Assembly (NCBI RefSeq): GCF_018500155.2 | Contig: NZ_JAHBAK020000039.1 | Location: forward strand, 1 to 64,000 | Reading direction: 5' to 3' | Source: Polynucleobacter sp. | Lineage (GTDB): Bacteria; Pseudomonadota; Gammaproteobacteria; Burkholderiales; Burkholderiaceae | Length of the DNA: 64,000 nucleotides | Shown here: one piece after another, positions 54,909-64,000 of the stretch | Position numbering within the stretch: the first letter of the stretch is position 1 | Layout: each line of letters begins with the position of its first letter | Notes under the pieces: model-generated | Told to the model about the DNA's origin: nothing | The model's input: the letters and a program-made list of their open reading frames with translations, nothing else | Database searches by the model: none | Translations under genes and position numbers: made by a program

Positions 54909-55198
54909 TCGATCACCCTAGGTACTAGGAAGTAACCATCCTGCTTTGCAGGGGCTGATTGCATATTTGCAGCACGCTGATCAGACTCAGTGACTTGATC
55001 GACACGCATAGGCTGGGCCAATTCGCGTAAAAACAAAATAGGGTGTGCAAGCGGCTCTAAACCGCTGGTATCAACAGCTTGCATTTCTTCAACAAGGGAA
55101 AAAACGGCCTGTAATTGAGGCAAAACTGCCTCGGCTTCTGCCTGACTTAATTCAAGCCTGGAAAGGTGCGCAATGCGCTGGACATCATCAAGTTTCAT
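54905..55198 (-). CDS. gatC: Asp-tRNA(Asn)/Glu-tRNA(Gln) amidotransferase subunit C
   Basis: [53 protein letters not shown]; overlaps gatA. Confidence 0.94.
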   Translation of the reverse strand: MKLDDVQRIAHLSRLELSQAEAEAVLPQLQAVFSLVEEMQAVDTSGLEPLAHPILFLRELAQPMRVDQVTESDQRAANMQSAPAKQDGYFLVPRVIE

Positions 55199-55235
55199 GG
55201 GGCGCTAGAGTATCATTCTCATATATTTTCATTAA

Positions 55236-56303
<1,068 letters not shown>

Positions 56304-56327
56304 GCGACATACACGTCGATTAGGGAA

Positions 56328-57260
56328 TTGCAACATAGCGCTCCACCACTTTTCAGACAGGGCATTCCGGCCTTACTTAAACTGATTGTCTGTCTGTCGA
56401 TCAGCATCGCTCTGATGCTGATCGATTTTCGTTTTAAAGCACTCGATCCTATTCGCAGTAATGTGAATTGGATTTTGCGCCCACTCGAATATGTCATGAT
56501 GGCGCCGCGCAATGCATTTGAAGCATTGTCAGATTACTTCACCACACGCGCAACTCTTGATCAGGAAAATCAAATCATGAAAGTTCGCCAAGCTGAACTT
56601 TCATTGCTCGCCAATCAATCTGAATTTTTAATGGTTGAAAATCAAAACTTGCGCGAGTTAATGGCCCTACAAAAACAAGTGCCGTTCAAAACTCTACCAG
56701 TAGAGATTCTGTTCAATCCACCCAACCCCATTTCACAACGAATCGTCATTAATCGTGGCAGTAATGATGGTTTAAAGTTGGGTAACCCCATCGCTAACGA
56801 TGCTGGTATTTTGGGACAGGTCGTGCGCTTGTATGAGCGGTCTGCGGAAGTATCTCTTTTAGAGGATCGCGATTTTGCCGTCCCTGTTCAAGTCGCTCGA
56901 AATGGGTTGAGAGCAGCCGTTTTTGGAACTGGGCGAGGAAACCCTCTTGAGTTACGCTACCTGCCCGTGGCAAGTGATCTAGAGGTCGGAGATATTTTAT
57001 TGACCTCAGGAATTGACGGTGTTTACCCTCCAGGCTTTGCTGTAGCAGTGATTAGCAAAATAGAGCGCAATATAGACAAAAACTCCTCTAACGTATTTTG
57101 TGTGCCAGTAGCCGCGGTCAATCGCTATCGTCAAGCGCTAGCATTGTTGTATGACCCTCAATTTGACGCAAAGGCACCTACTCTGAATAAATCTGCCAAT
57201 GGCGCGCCACTTACTAATACTCCGGGCCGTCGCCAAACTCGATCTCGAGGTATGCAATGA
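56328..57260 (+). CDS. mreC: Rod shape-determining protein MreC
   Basis: N-terminal TM then coiled coil; VINRGSNDGLKLGNPIANDAGILGQVVRLYERSAEVSLLEDRDFAVPVQVARNGLRAAVFGTG; TTG start. Confidence 0.92.
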   Translation: MQHSAPPLFRQGIPALLKLIVCLSISIALMLIDFRFKALDPIRSNVNWILRPLEYVMMAPRNAFEALSDYFTTRATLDQENQIMKVRQAELSLLANQSEFLMVENQNLRELMALQKQVPFKTLPVEILFNPPNPISQRIVINRGSNDGLKLGNPIANDAGILGQVVRLYERSAEVSLLEDRDFAVPVQVARNGLRAAVFGTGRGNPLELRYLPVASDLEVGDILLTSGIDGVYPPGFAVAVISKIERNIDKNSSNVFCVPVAAVNRYRQALALLYDPQFDAKAPTLNKSANGAPLTNTPGRRQTRSRGMQ

Positions 57261-57781
57261 TCGACTTTCAAAGTGGATATATTCTGCGGCCAGTCAATCC
57301 GCTGTTTATTTATTTCAGCCTATTTTGCGCACTCATGCTCAACCTCTTACCCATTGGTAATTATGGTTGGGTTCCAGACTGGCTAATTCTTTGTATAGTG
57401 TTTTGGAATATTCATCAGCATCGATATGTCGGAGTTATTTGGGCTTTTGTATTTGGCTTGTTGATGGATGTGCATAACTCTGATCTATTAGGGCTGCATG
57501 CCTTTACCTACTCACTGGTTGCCTATATTGCAATCTCGTGGCACCGACGCATAGTAGCTCTTACAGTGGTTTCGCAAGCTTTACATTTACTGCCAATCTT
57601 TTTGCTAGTCTCCTTATTCCCCGTGCTAGTTCATTGGATATTGAGTGGTGAGCTGTACTGGTGGGCATTAACGGGTGCTATTCAAGCGCTGATTGAAGCG
57701 CTCCTTTGGCCGCTTGCTACCCGCGTTCTACTGGCGCCACAACGTCGACCAATCGACGTTGATCACAATCGACCGCTCTAA
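57257..57781 (+). CDS. mreD: Rod shape-determining protein MreD
   Basis: Small polytopic membrane protein between mreC and mrdA; GLLMDVHNSDLLGLHAFTYSLVAY. Confidence 0.9.
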   Translation: MIDFQSGYILRPVNPLFIYFSLFCALMLNLLPIGNYGWVPDWLILCIVFWNIHQHRYVGVIWAFVFGLLMDVHNSDLLGLHAFTYSLVAYIAISWHRRIVALTVVSQALHLLPIFLLVSLFPVLVHWILSGELYWWALTGAIQALIEALLWPLATRVLLAPQRRPIDVDHNRPL

Positions 57782-57789
57782 GAAGCTGC

Positions 57790-59697
57790 ATGGTCTCTTT
57801 CAAAAAGCCTGACCTCGATACTTTTCAGGAACGCATTCATATTGCGACCTTATTTGTTACATTTTGTTTTTTACTACTTGTCACGCGGTTAGTTTGGTTG
57901 CAACTCGTGAGTCATGGCAAGTATGCTTTGCTAGCAGAAAGCAATCGCATTGCTATTGTTCCAGCACCAGCTAACCGCGGGCTCATTATTGATCGCAATG
58001 GTATTGTGATTGGGCGCAATTATTCAGCATTGACATTGGACGTTAATGCTGAAGAAGTGAAAGGTAATGTAGATCAACTAATTAGCGAGCTCTCAGAAAT
58101 CATCGACATCTCCCCTAGAGATAAACGCAATTTCAAGCGCTCTTTGGAGGACTCGCGCAATATGGGAACCATCCCTCTGCGCTCTATGCTCAATGAAGCT
58201 GAAACCGCTCGCTTCATGGCAAACCGCTATCGCTTTCCAGGCGTAGAGATCCGAGCCAGAAGCTTTCGTGAATACCCATATAACGAGTTAGCCTCTCACC
58301 TAGTTGGCTATATCGGCCGCGTCTCTCAGCGCGATAAGGAACGCATGCAAGCTGAAATTGAAAACTCTAAAGCTGATGATCCAGATGCTTTACAGGCATC
58401 GTTTCTACCGGGAATTCAATATGTCGGCAAGATTGGCCTAGAACAAAGTTACGAATCGGTATTGCGCGGCGTACCAGGATACGATCAGGTGGAAATTACC
58501 GCGGGCGGCAAGCCAGTACGCACTCTATCAAGTTCACCTTCAGTGCCAGGCAAAAATATTGTGTTGTCTGTAGACATCAAACTGCAGTATCTCGTTGAAC
58601 AGTTATATGGAAATTTTCGGGGTGCATTTGTAGCAATTGAGCCAGAAACTGGCGATATTTTGGCATTTGTTTCGAAACCCAACTTCAACCCCAATGATTT
58701 TGTTGAAGGGATTGATTCGGTTACCTGGAAAGAGCTCAATGATTCTCCACAAAAGCCGCTCTATAACCGCCCACTCAAAGGTATTTATCCTCCAGGCTCT
58801 ACATATAAACCATTCATGGCGCTTGCAGCACTTGAAAATAAAAAACGCACGCCCTCACAAACGATATCGGATCCTGGATATTTTGATTTTGGAAATCATA
58901 CTTTCCGAGATGACAAGAAGGGCGGCCATGGCATTGTTGACATGCAAAAATCGATTGTTGAGTCTTGCGACACTTACTATTATTTGCTTGCTCGTGATAT
59001 GGGCGTAAATATGATGCATGACTTTATGAAGCCTTTTGGTTTTGGTCAAATCACTGGAATTGATTTACAGGGCGAAGCGCGCGGAGTATTGCCATCTACT
59101 GAATGGAAAAAAAATACTTTCAAAAAACCTGAACAACAAAAATGGTATGAGGGCGAAACCATTTCGCTTGGCATTGGGCAGGGCTATAACGCATTTACTA
59201 TCTTGCAACTTTCGCACGCAATGGCAAACCTTGCTAACAATGGTGTAGTAATGAAGCCCCACCTGGTAAAAGCCATTGAAGATCCGTTTACTCGTAATCG
59301 CGTGCTTACAACCCCTAAAGAGAGCTATCGTATCGAACTGAGCCCAGAAAATATTGAAGTGATTAAAAAGGCTATGGTCGAGGTAAACGTATCTGGAACT
59401 TCTGCAACAGCGTTTAAAGGTGCAGGTTATGTCGCCGGCGGAAAGACTGGAACAGCACAGGTATTTAGTCTGAACTCCAAAGAATATAAGCATGGAGCAA
59501 CGGCAGAATTTTTACGCGATCACGCTTTGTACATTGCATTTGCGCCAGCTGATAAACCAACCATTGTCATTGCCATGGTGGTAGAAAATGCTGGTTTTGG
59601 TGCACAATATGCAGCGCCGATTGCACGCAAAGCGTTGGACTTCTACATTGAGGGCAAGTGGCCTAAGGAGATTCCTGAATGGAAAAGAGCCCCTTAA
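57790..59697 (+). CDS. mrdA: Penicillin-binding protein 2
   Basis: RGLIIDRNGIVIGRNYSALTLDV, YPPGSTYKPFMALAAL (SxxK), GGKTGTAQVF (KTG). Confidence 0.95.
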   Translation: MVSFKKPDLDTFQERIHIATLFVTFCFLLLVTRLVWLQLVSHGKYALLAESNRIAIVPAPANRGLIIDRNGIVIGRNYSALTLDVNAEEVKGNVDQLISELSEIIDISPRDKRNFKRSLEDSRNMGTIPLRSMLNEAETARFMANRYRFPGVEIRARSFREYPYNELASHLVGYIGRVSQRDKERMQAEIENSKADDPDALQASFLPGIQYVGKIGLEQSYESVLRGVPGYDQVEITAGGKPVRTLSSSPSVPGKNIVLSVDIKLQYLVEQLYGNFRGAFVAIEPETGDILAFVSKPNFNPNDFVEGIDSVTWKELNDSPQKPLYNRPLKGIYPPGSTYKPFMALAALENKKRTPSQTISDPGYFDFGNHTFRDDKKGGHGIVDMQKSIVESCDTYYYLLARDMGVNMMHDFMKPFGFGQITGIDLQGEARGVLPSTEWKKNTFKKPEQQKWYEGETISLGIGQGYNAFTILQLSHAMANLANNGVVMKPHLVKAIEDPFTRNRVLTTPKESYRIELSPENIEVIKKAMVEVNVSGTSATAFKGAGYVAGGKTGTAQVFSLNSKEYKHGATAEFLRDHALYIAFAPADKPTIVIAMVVENAGFGAQYAAPIARKALDFYIEGKWPKEIPEWKRAP

Positions 59698-60830
59698 AGA
59701 AAATCCAAACGCTATTTTTTAGTTTTTTTGCTGGATTAGATCGCCAGTTAGGCTTTATTTTGCTTGGCTTAGCGGCTGTCGGATTTTTTACTTTTATTTC
59801 AGCAAGTCAAAATACACCTGTACAAATTGCCGATGAATTACGCAATCTTGCATTGTCGTTTGTAGTGATGTGGCTGGTCTCTCGCATTCCTCCAAAGTGG
59901 TTAGAGATGGGCGCGGTTTGGATTTATGGAATTGGAGTTGTGCTGCTAGTTGCTGTCGCTGCATTTGGCTTAATTAAAAAAGGTGCGCGCCGCTGGCTCA
60001 ATATTGGGGTAGTCATACAACCATCTGAAATCATGAAGATAGCTATGCCACTCATGCTGGCATGGTACTTTCAAAAACGCGAGGGCATTCAAAAAACTTG
60101 GGACTACGCAGTAGCAGGAGTTATTTTGGCTATTCCCGTTTTTTTAATTGCGCGTCAACCTGATCTTGGCACTGCCTTATTAGTTTTTGCTGCTGGACTT
60201 TACGTCATTATTTTGGCCGGCTTACCCTGGAAGTGGATTTTGCCTTTTGTGATTCTTGGGGCCATAGGTGTTCTGCTGATTATTATTTTTGGCAATACGA
60301 TCTGTGCACATGATGTTGCATGGCCTTTTGTTCACAACTATCAAAAGCATCGTGTTTGTACCTTGCTAGATCCCAGCAGCGATCCACTTGGCAAGGGCTT
60401 TCATACCATTCAATCCATGATTGCAATTGGCTCTGGTGGCTTTTTTGGCAAAGGCTGGTTTCAAGGAACCCAAGCTCACTTAGAGTTCATTCCAGAAAAA
60501 CATACCGACTTTATTTTTGCAGTGTATTCAGAAGAGTTTGGGCTGGTCGGCAATCTTTTATTGCTTGCGCTATTTTTTGCTTTGATTAAACGTGGCCTAG
60601 CAATCTCTGCGAGCGCTCCCAATTTATTTACTCGATTACTAGGTGCGGCAATTACTCTAATATTTTTTACTTATGCATTTGTGAATATTGGCATGGTGAG
60701 TGGATTACTACCTGTGGTTGGTGTACCACTTCCGTTTATTAGTTATGGTGGCACTGCTTTAGTTACCTTGGGATTTGGCGCTGGAATTTTGATGAGTATT
60801 CATCGTCACAGACGATTGGTACAAAGCTAA
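59679..60830 (+). CDS. rodA: Rod shape-determining protein RodA (SEDS family)
   Basis: PSEIMKIAMPLMLAWYFQ, RQPDLGTALLVFAAGLYVI, HTDFIFAVYSEEFGLVGN, PLPFISYGGTALVTLGFGAGILMS. Confidence 0.95.
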   Translation: MEKSPLKKIQTLFFSFFAGLDRQLGFILLGLAAVGFFTFISASQNTPVQIADELRNLALSFVVMWLVSRIPPKWLEMGAVWIYGIGVVLLVAVAAFGLIKKGARRWLNIGVVIQPSEIMKIAMPLMLAWYFQKREGIQKTWDYAVAGVILAIPVFLIARQPDLGTALLVFAAGLYVIILAGLPWKWILPFVILGAIGVLLIIIFGNTICAHDVAWPFVHNYQKHRVCTLLDPSSDPLGKGFHTIQSMIAIGSGGFFGKGWFQGTQAHLEFIPEKHTDFIFAVYSEEFGLVGNLLLLALFFALIKRGLAISASAPNLFTRLLGAAITLIFFTYAFVNIGMVSGLLPVVGVPLPFISYGGTALVTLGFGAGILMSIHRHRRLVQS

Positions 60831-60873
60831 TCTTTGAGCAGTCGTAGGTTAGCGCAAGCAAATTGAAAGCAAT

Positions 60874-60901
60874 AAAAAAGCCCGGCATGCCGGGCTTTTT
60901 T
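60874..60901. terminator. Bidirectional rho-independent terminator between rodA and HU gene
   Basis: aaaaaagcccggcatgccgggctttttt: perfect GC-rich dyad AGCCCGGCATGCCGGGCT flanked by A and T tracts. Confidence 0.93.
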
Positions 60902-60917
60902 AATAACTAAGGAAGAA

Positions 60918-61202
60918 TTACTTCTTACGCTTGTTAACTGAATCTTTAAATGCTTTACCAGCAGAAAACTTAACAGTTTTTGCAGCTGCAATTTTGAGTG
61001 GCTCGCCAGTTTTTGGGTTACGGCCCATACGTGCAGCGCGCTTACCAGATGCGAAAGTACCAAAGCCAATCAGTTGTACTGAATCACCTTTAGTAACAGC
61101 TTTGATGATGTTCTCAATAGCAGAATTCAAAGCGAATTCTGCTTTAGCTTTAGAGATCTCCGCGTCGTCAGCAATCGCTGCGATTAGTTCGGCTTTGTTC
61201 AA
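60918..61202 (-). CDS. hupB: HU family DNA-binding protein
   Basis: [53 protein letters not shown] start at 61202 with AAGGAG 6 nt upstream. Confidence 0.93.
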   Translation of the reverse strand: MNKAELIAAIADDAEISKAKAEFALNSAIENIIKAVTKGDSVQLIGFGTFASGKRAARMGRNPKTGEPLKIAAAKTVKFSAGKAFKDSVNKRKK

Positions 61203-61314
61203 GTGAAGCTCCTTATAAATATTGATGTCGGCGCACATTGCGCTTACATGATTTTAACCATAAAAAAATACAAAAATAAAGCTAAGTAACAACAATTTTT
61301 AAAACTACTACAAA

Positions 61315-61680
61315 TTACTCTTCTAGCACTTCAATACCAGAAACAAAATATTCAGTGTCTCCAAAACATGTTGTCGGCAATCCAATGTGCTGATCGTATT
61401 TTAGAGCGACTTTTTTTCCTAAGTTAGCATTTATTTTTTGCGCCACAGCATCATCACGCACCGTAAAGAGGAATTTTTCTGACATGGTTCCAGGCATCGA
61501 AACCATTGCTAACTCACCCTCCCAAGTTTTGCAAATATATCCTCTTTTGGAAAATTTCTGCACATAACCAGCCCTTTCCCCGCTGCCATAGCTCCACGTA
61601 AGCATTAGCCACGTATAGGCTGAAATAGCTACTAAGCCAATTAAAACAAGGCTTAGCAGCCACTTTATAAAGCTATTCAT
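61315..61680 (-). CDS. Hypothetical single-TM membrane protein
   Basis: N-terminal TM IKWLLSLVLIGLVAISAYTWLML; conserved-looking GYICKTWEGELAM and TCFGDTEYFVSGIE. Confidence 0.7.
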   Translation of the reverse strand: MNSFIKWLLSLVLIGLVAISAYTWLMLTWSYGSGERAGYVQKFSKRGYICKTWEGELAMVSMPGTMSEKFLFTVRDDAVAQKINANLGKKVALKYDQHIGLPTTCFGDTEYFVSGIEVLEE

Positions 61681-61798
61681 ACGATATTCTCCGGACTATA
61701 TCCACATAAACCCTAGCTGGGCCTCTAACTCCATCATAAACAGTTTATGGGGCCCCGGGAGCTTCGCAGCTGGCCGCACGATTTATATTGCAGCAATT

Positions 61799-62098
61799 TT
61801 ATGGACAAAGCGCATTTTCTAATTGCTCAGTTGTAGCGTCGCCCAATATGAGAAGCCGTTTTTTTCGACCATTTTGACCCGAAATCAACTGAATCTGTTT
61901 CTGGGGAATTTTGAGCTGTTTAGATAACCAAGCCAAAAGGAACTCATTTGCCTTGTTTTCCACTGCCGGCGCTTGCAATGAAATTTTTAAGCATTCGCCA
62001 TGCTGGCCTAAAACTTTTGTTTGTTTTGCGCCCGGTTGACAATGCAAATCAAGGGTGAGCCCCTTGGGGGTCTTTTTTATCCAAATGGGTGTCATCAA
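61799..62098 (-). CDS. DUF167/YggU family protein
   Basis: LDLHCQPGAKQTKVLGQHGECLKISLQAPAVENKANEFLLAWLSKQLKIPQKQIQLISGQNGRKKRLLI. Confidence 0.9.
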   Translation of the reverse strand: MMTPIWIKKTPKGLTLDLHCQPGAKQTKVLGQHGECLKISLQAPAVENKANEFLLAWLSKQLKIPQKQIQLISGQNGRKKRLLILGDATTEQLENALCP

Positions 62099-62118
62099 AG
62101 TACTTTAAACTTAATCCC

Positions 62119-62784
62119 ATGCCACACAAAAATTCTCAAGCCCTAGAGCAACTCTTTAAAAATAATCGCACCTGGGCAGAGAGCATGGTGGCAAAAGATG
62201 CCGATTTCTTCAAGCGCTTAGTCTCCCAGCAGGCCCCTGAATACCTGTGGATAGGGTGCTCTGACAGCAGGGTCCCAGCGAATGACATCGTCAATTTATT
62301 GCCAGGCGAGTTGTTTGTACACCGAAACGTTGCGAACGTCGTTGTGCACACTGATTTAAATTGTTTATCAGTGATTCAATTCGCAATCGACTTGCTGAAG
62401 GTGAAGCACATATTAGTAGTTGGGCACTATGGTTGCTCCGGTGTACACGCCGCACTAACTGACAGACGTGTAGGCCTTGCTGATAATTGGTTACGCCATG
62501 TTAAAGATGTACATCAAAAATATGAACGTTATTTAGGGGATGTTATCCCAACCCCAAAACGCCAAGATAGACTATGCGAGCTCAATGTCATCGAACAAGT
62601 AGTGAACGTTTGTGAAACGACCATTGTTCAAGATGCTTGGGCACGCGGACAAAATTTAACTGTTCATGGTTGGGCATATCGACTAGAGACTGGTTTGGTA
62701 AATGATTTGGGCATGTCAAGCAGCTCCACGGAAGAAATGCTTGAACGCTACTCCAAATCCATCAAGCGCTACGAAATCGAGTAG
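62119..62784 (+). CDS. can: Beta-class carbonic anhydrase
   Basis: YLWIGCSDSRVPANDIVNLLPGELFVHRNVANVV, HILVVGHYGCSGVHAAL; start at MPHKNSQ (62119). Confidence 0.93.
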   Translation: MPHKNSQALEQLFKNNRTWAESMVAKDADFFKRLVSQQAPEYLWIGCSDSRVPANDIVNLLPGELFVHRNVANVVVHTDLNCLSVIQFAIDLLKVKHILVVGHYGCSGVHAALTDRRVGLADNWLRHVKDVHQKYERYLGDVIPTPKRQDRLCELNVIEQVVNVCETTIVQDAWARGQNLTVHGWAYRLETGLVNDLGMSSSSTEEMLERYSKSIKRYEIE

Positions 62785-62791
62785 TTCCTGC

Positions 62792-63691
62792 TTGCTTAAA
62801 TACCTATCTAATCATGCAGGGGTTGTTTTTGTAACACTCCTGGCTCTAGTGCCATACAAGCTTTTAGTATCCATAGGCCATGGCTTAGGCTACATGGCTG
62901 CTAGGATTTCGGGAGATAGAAATCGCGTTGTAAAAATCAACCTTCGGATGTGCTTTCCCAAGCTAGATGAAACAGAAATTGATGTTCTCAGCAAAAAACA
63001 TTGGCGCTTGCTTGGTCGTAGCTTGGTAGAAAAAAGCATTATTTGGCGCGGCAGCGAAAATCAATTAAGCAATATGATTGAAGTGAAATCCGCTGTGGAT
63101 CTTACAAACCGCAAACCACGCATTTTGGTGAATATGCATTTCACTGGAATTGAAGGAAGCATTATTTTGAGTGCGCTTGCTAAAAAAATGGGGTGGCCAC
63201 GCACCTCTGGATTTTTTCAGAGAATGAAAAATCCATTCTTTAATCAAAAAATGATTGAATGGCGCAACCGCTTTGGGGGCAACTCTATTGATCGTCAGGG
63301 CAATGCTAAAGCCATCATCCGAGAAATTCGAAACGGCGATTTCATCATCATCGCGCCAGATGTCGATTTAGGTCTTAAGGATTCTGAGTTTGTGCCTTTT
63401 TTTGGTATTGAAACAAACACCATCACAACCATTTCTCGGTTAGCTAAAATTACGGGCGCAGATGTTTGCATGATGCTCACCACACTGAAGCCTGATGAAT
63501 CTGGATATCTATGCGAAATCAGCAAGCCGCTGGAAAATTTTCCCAGCAATGATCCAAAAACAGATACGGCGCTCTTAAACCAATATTTTGAAAAAGAAAT
63601 TCGGCTTCGCCCAGCTGAATATTATTGGGTGCATAAGCGCTTTAAAAACCGACCAAATCAAGAGGCTAACCCCTACAACCCTTCTAAGTAA
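62792..63691 (+). CDS. LpxL/HtrB-like acyltransferase, paralogue of 40543-41442
   Basis: RILVNMHFTGIEGSIILSALAKKMGWPRT, MKNPFFNQKMIEWRNRFGG, RPAEYYWVHKRFKNRP; start uncertain (TTG 62792 versus ATG 62702 overlapping can). Confidence 0.85.
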   Translation: MLKYLSNHAGVVFVTLLALVPYKLLVSIGHGLGYMAARISGDRNRVVKINLRMCFPKLDETEIDVLSKKHWRLLGRSLVEKSIIWRGSENQLSNMIEVKSAVDLTNRKPRILVNMHFTGIEGSIILSALAKKMGWPRTSGFFQRMKNPFFNQKMIEWRNRFGGNSIDRQGNAKAIIREIRNGDFIIIAPDVDLGLKDSEFVPFFGIETNTITTISRLAKITGADVCMMLTTLKPDESGYLCEISKPLENFPSNDPKTDTALLNQYFEKEIRLRPAEYYWVHKRFKNRPNQEANPYNPSK

Positions 63692-63716
63692 GGGGCTTTT
63701 GCCCTATCATTAGAAG

Positions 63717-64000
63717 ATGACAGAACGTATTGGGCTATTTGCCGATCTTCATAGCAATCTCGAGGCTTTTGAGGCCTGCATGAGTAAAGCAGAAGAACTA
63801 GGAGTAAACCGCATGGTGTTCCTAGGGGATCTAGTTGGCTATAACGCTGATCCTGTAGCTCTCATTGAGCGCATTGCCTATTTAGTCGAATCTAAAAAAG
63901 CGATTGCATTACTAGGCAATCATGATGAAGCTATTTTTAAAGATAGTCGCAACCAAATGAATGCCCATGCTAATGCCGCTATCGAATGGACCAAAGCTCA
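63717..64000 (+). CDS. Metallophosphoesterase family protein, truncated at window end
   Basis: MTERIGLFADLHSNLEAFEACMSKAEELGVNRMVFLGDLVGYNADP...IALLGNHDEAIF: DxH, GDxxGY and GNHD motifs; not in ORF track because no stop in window. Confidence 0.85.
   Translation, partial: MTERIGLFADLHSNLEAFEACMSKAEELGVNRMVFLGDLVGYNADPVALIERIAYLVESKKAIALLGNHDEAIFKDSRNQMNAHANAAIEWTKA

Overview
The window reads as an ordinary, gene-dense chromosomal segment of a betaproteobacterium. The gene families and protein style suggest Burkholderiaceae, probably Polynucleobacter-like; this is inferred from protein character, not from a search. About 64 protein genes are supported and no rRNA, tRNA, CRISPR array, prophage or IS element was seen. 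Main blocks: birA (truncated)/coaX; a tightly packed gpx-FAD oxidoreductase-DUF1365-CFA synthase-SDR operon; dsbA/SPOR/argS; a two-gene metH; a phaM-like gene; an RND efflux operon; glmS-glmU-ttcA; folB plus a pteridine-reductase-like SDR; cca/NDUFA9-like/lytic transglycosylase; metF-ahcY-metK with an SAH riboswitch in front of ahcY; lipid A-type acyltransferases; dapF, pyrE, xth, ampG; metW-metX-slmA-argB-dksA; a His-rich CobW GTPase; xerC-DUF484; gatCAB; the mreBCD-mrdA-rodA cell-shape cluster; HU; DUF167; carbonic anhydrase. The best non-coding signals are the SAH riboswitch aptamer (38111-38208, minus), its apparent Shine-Dalgarno-sequestering expression platform, and an unexplained structured metK leader. 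The first 19 bases match the Nextera/Tn5 mosaic end with one mismatch and look like adapter carry-over at a contig end. I found no convincing wholly new multi-gene system. The most exploratory candidates are the metK leader and the lipid-modification operon.
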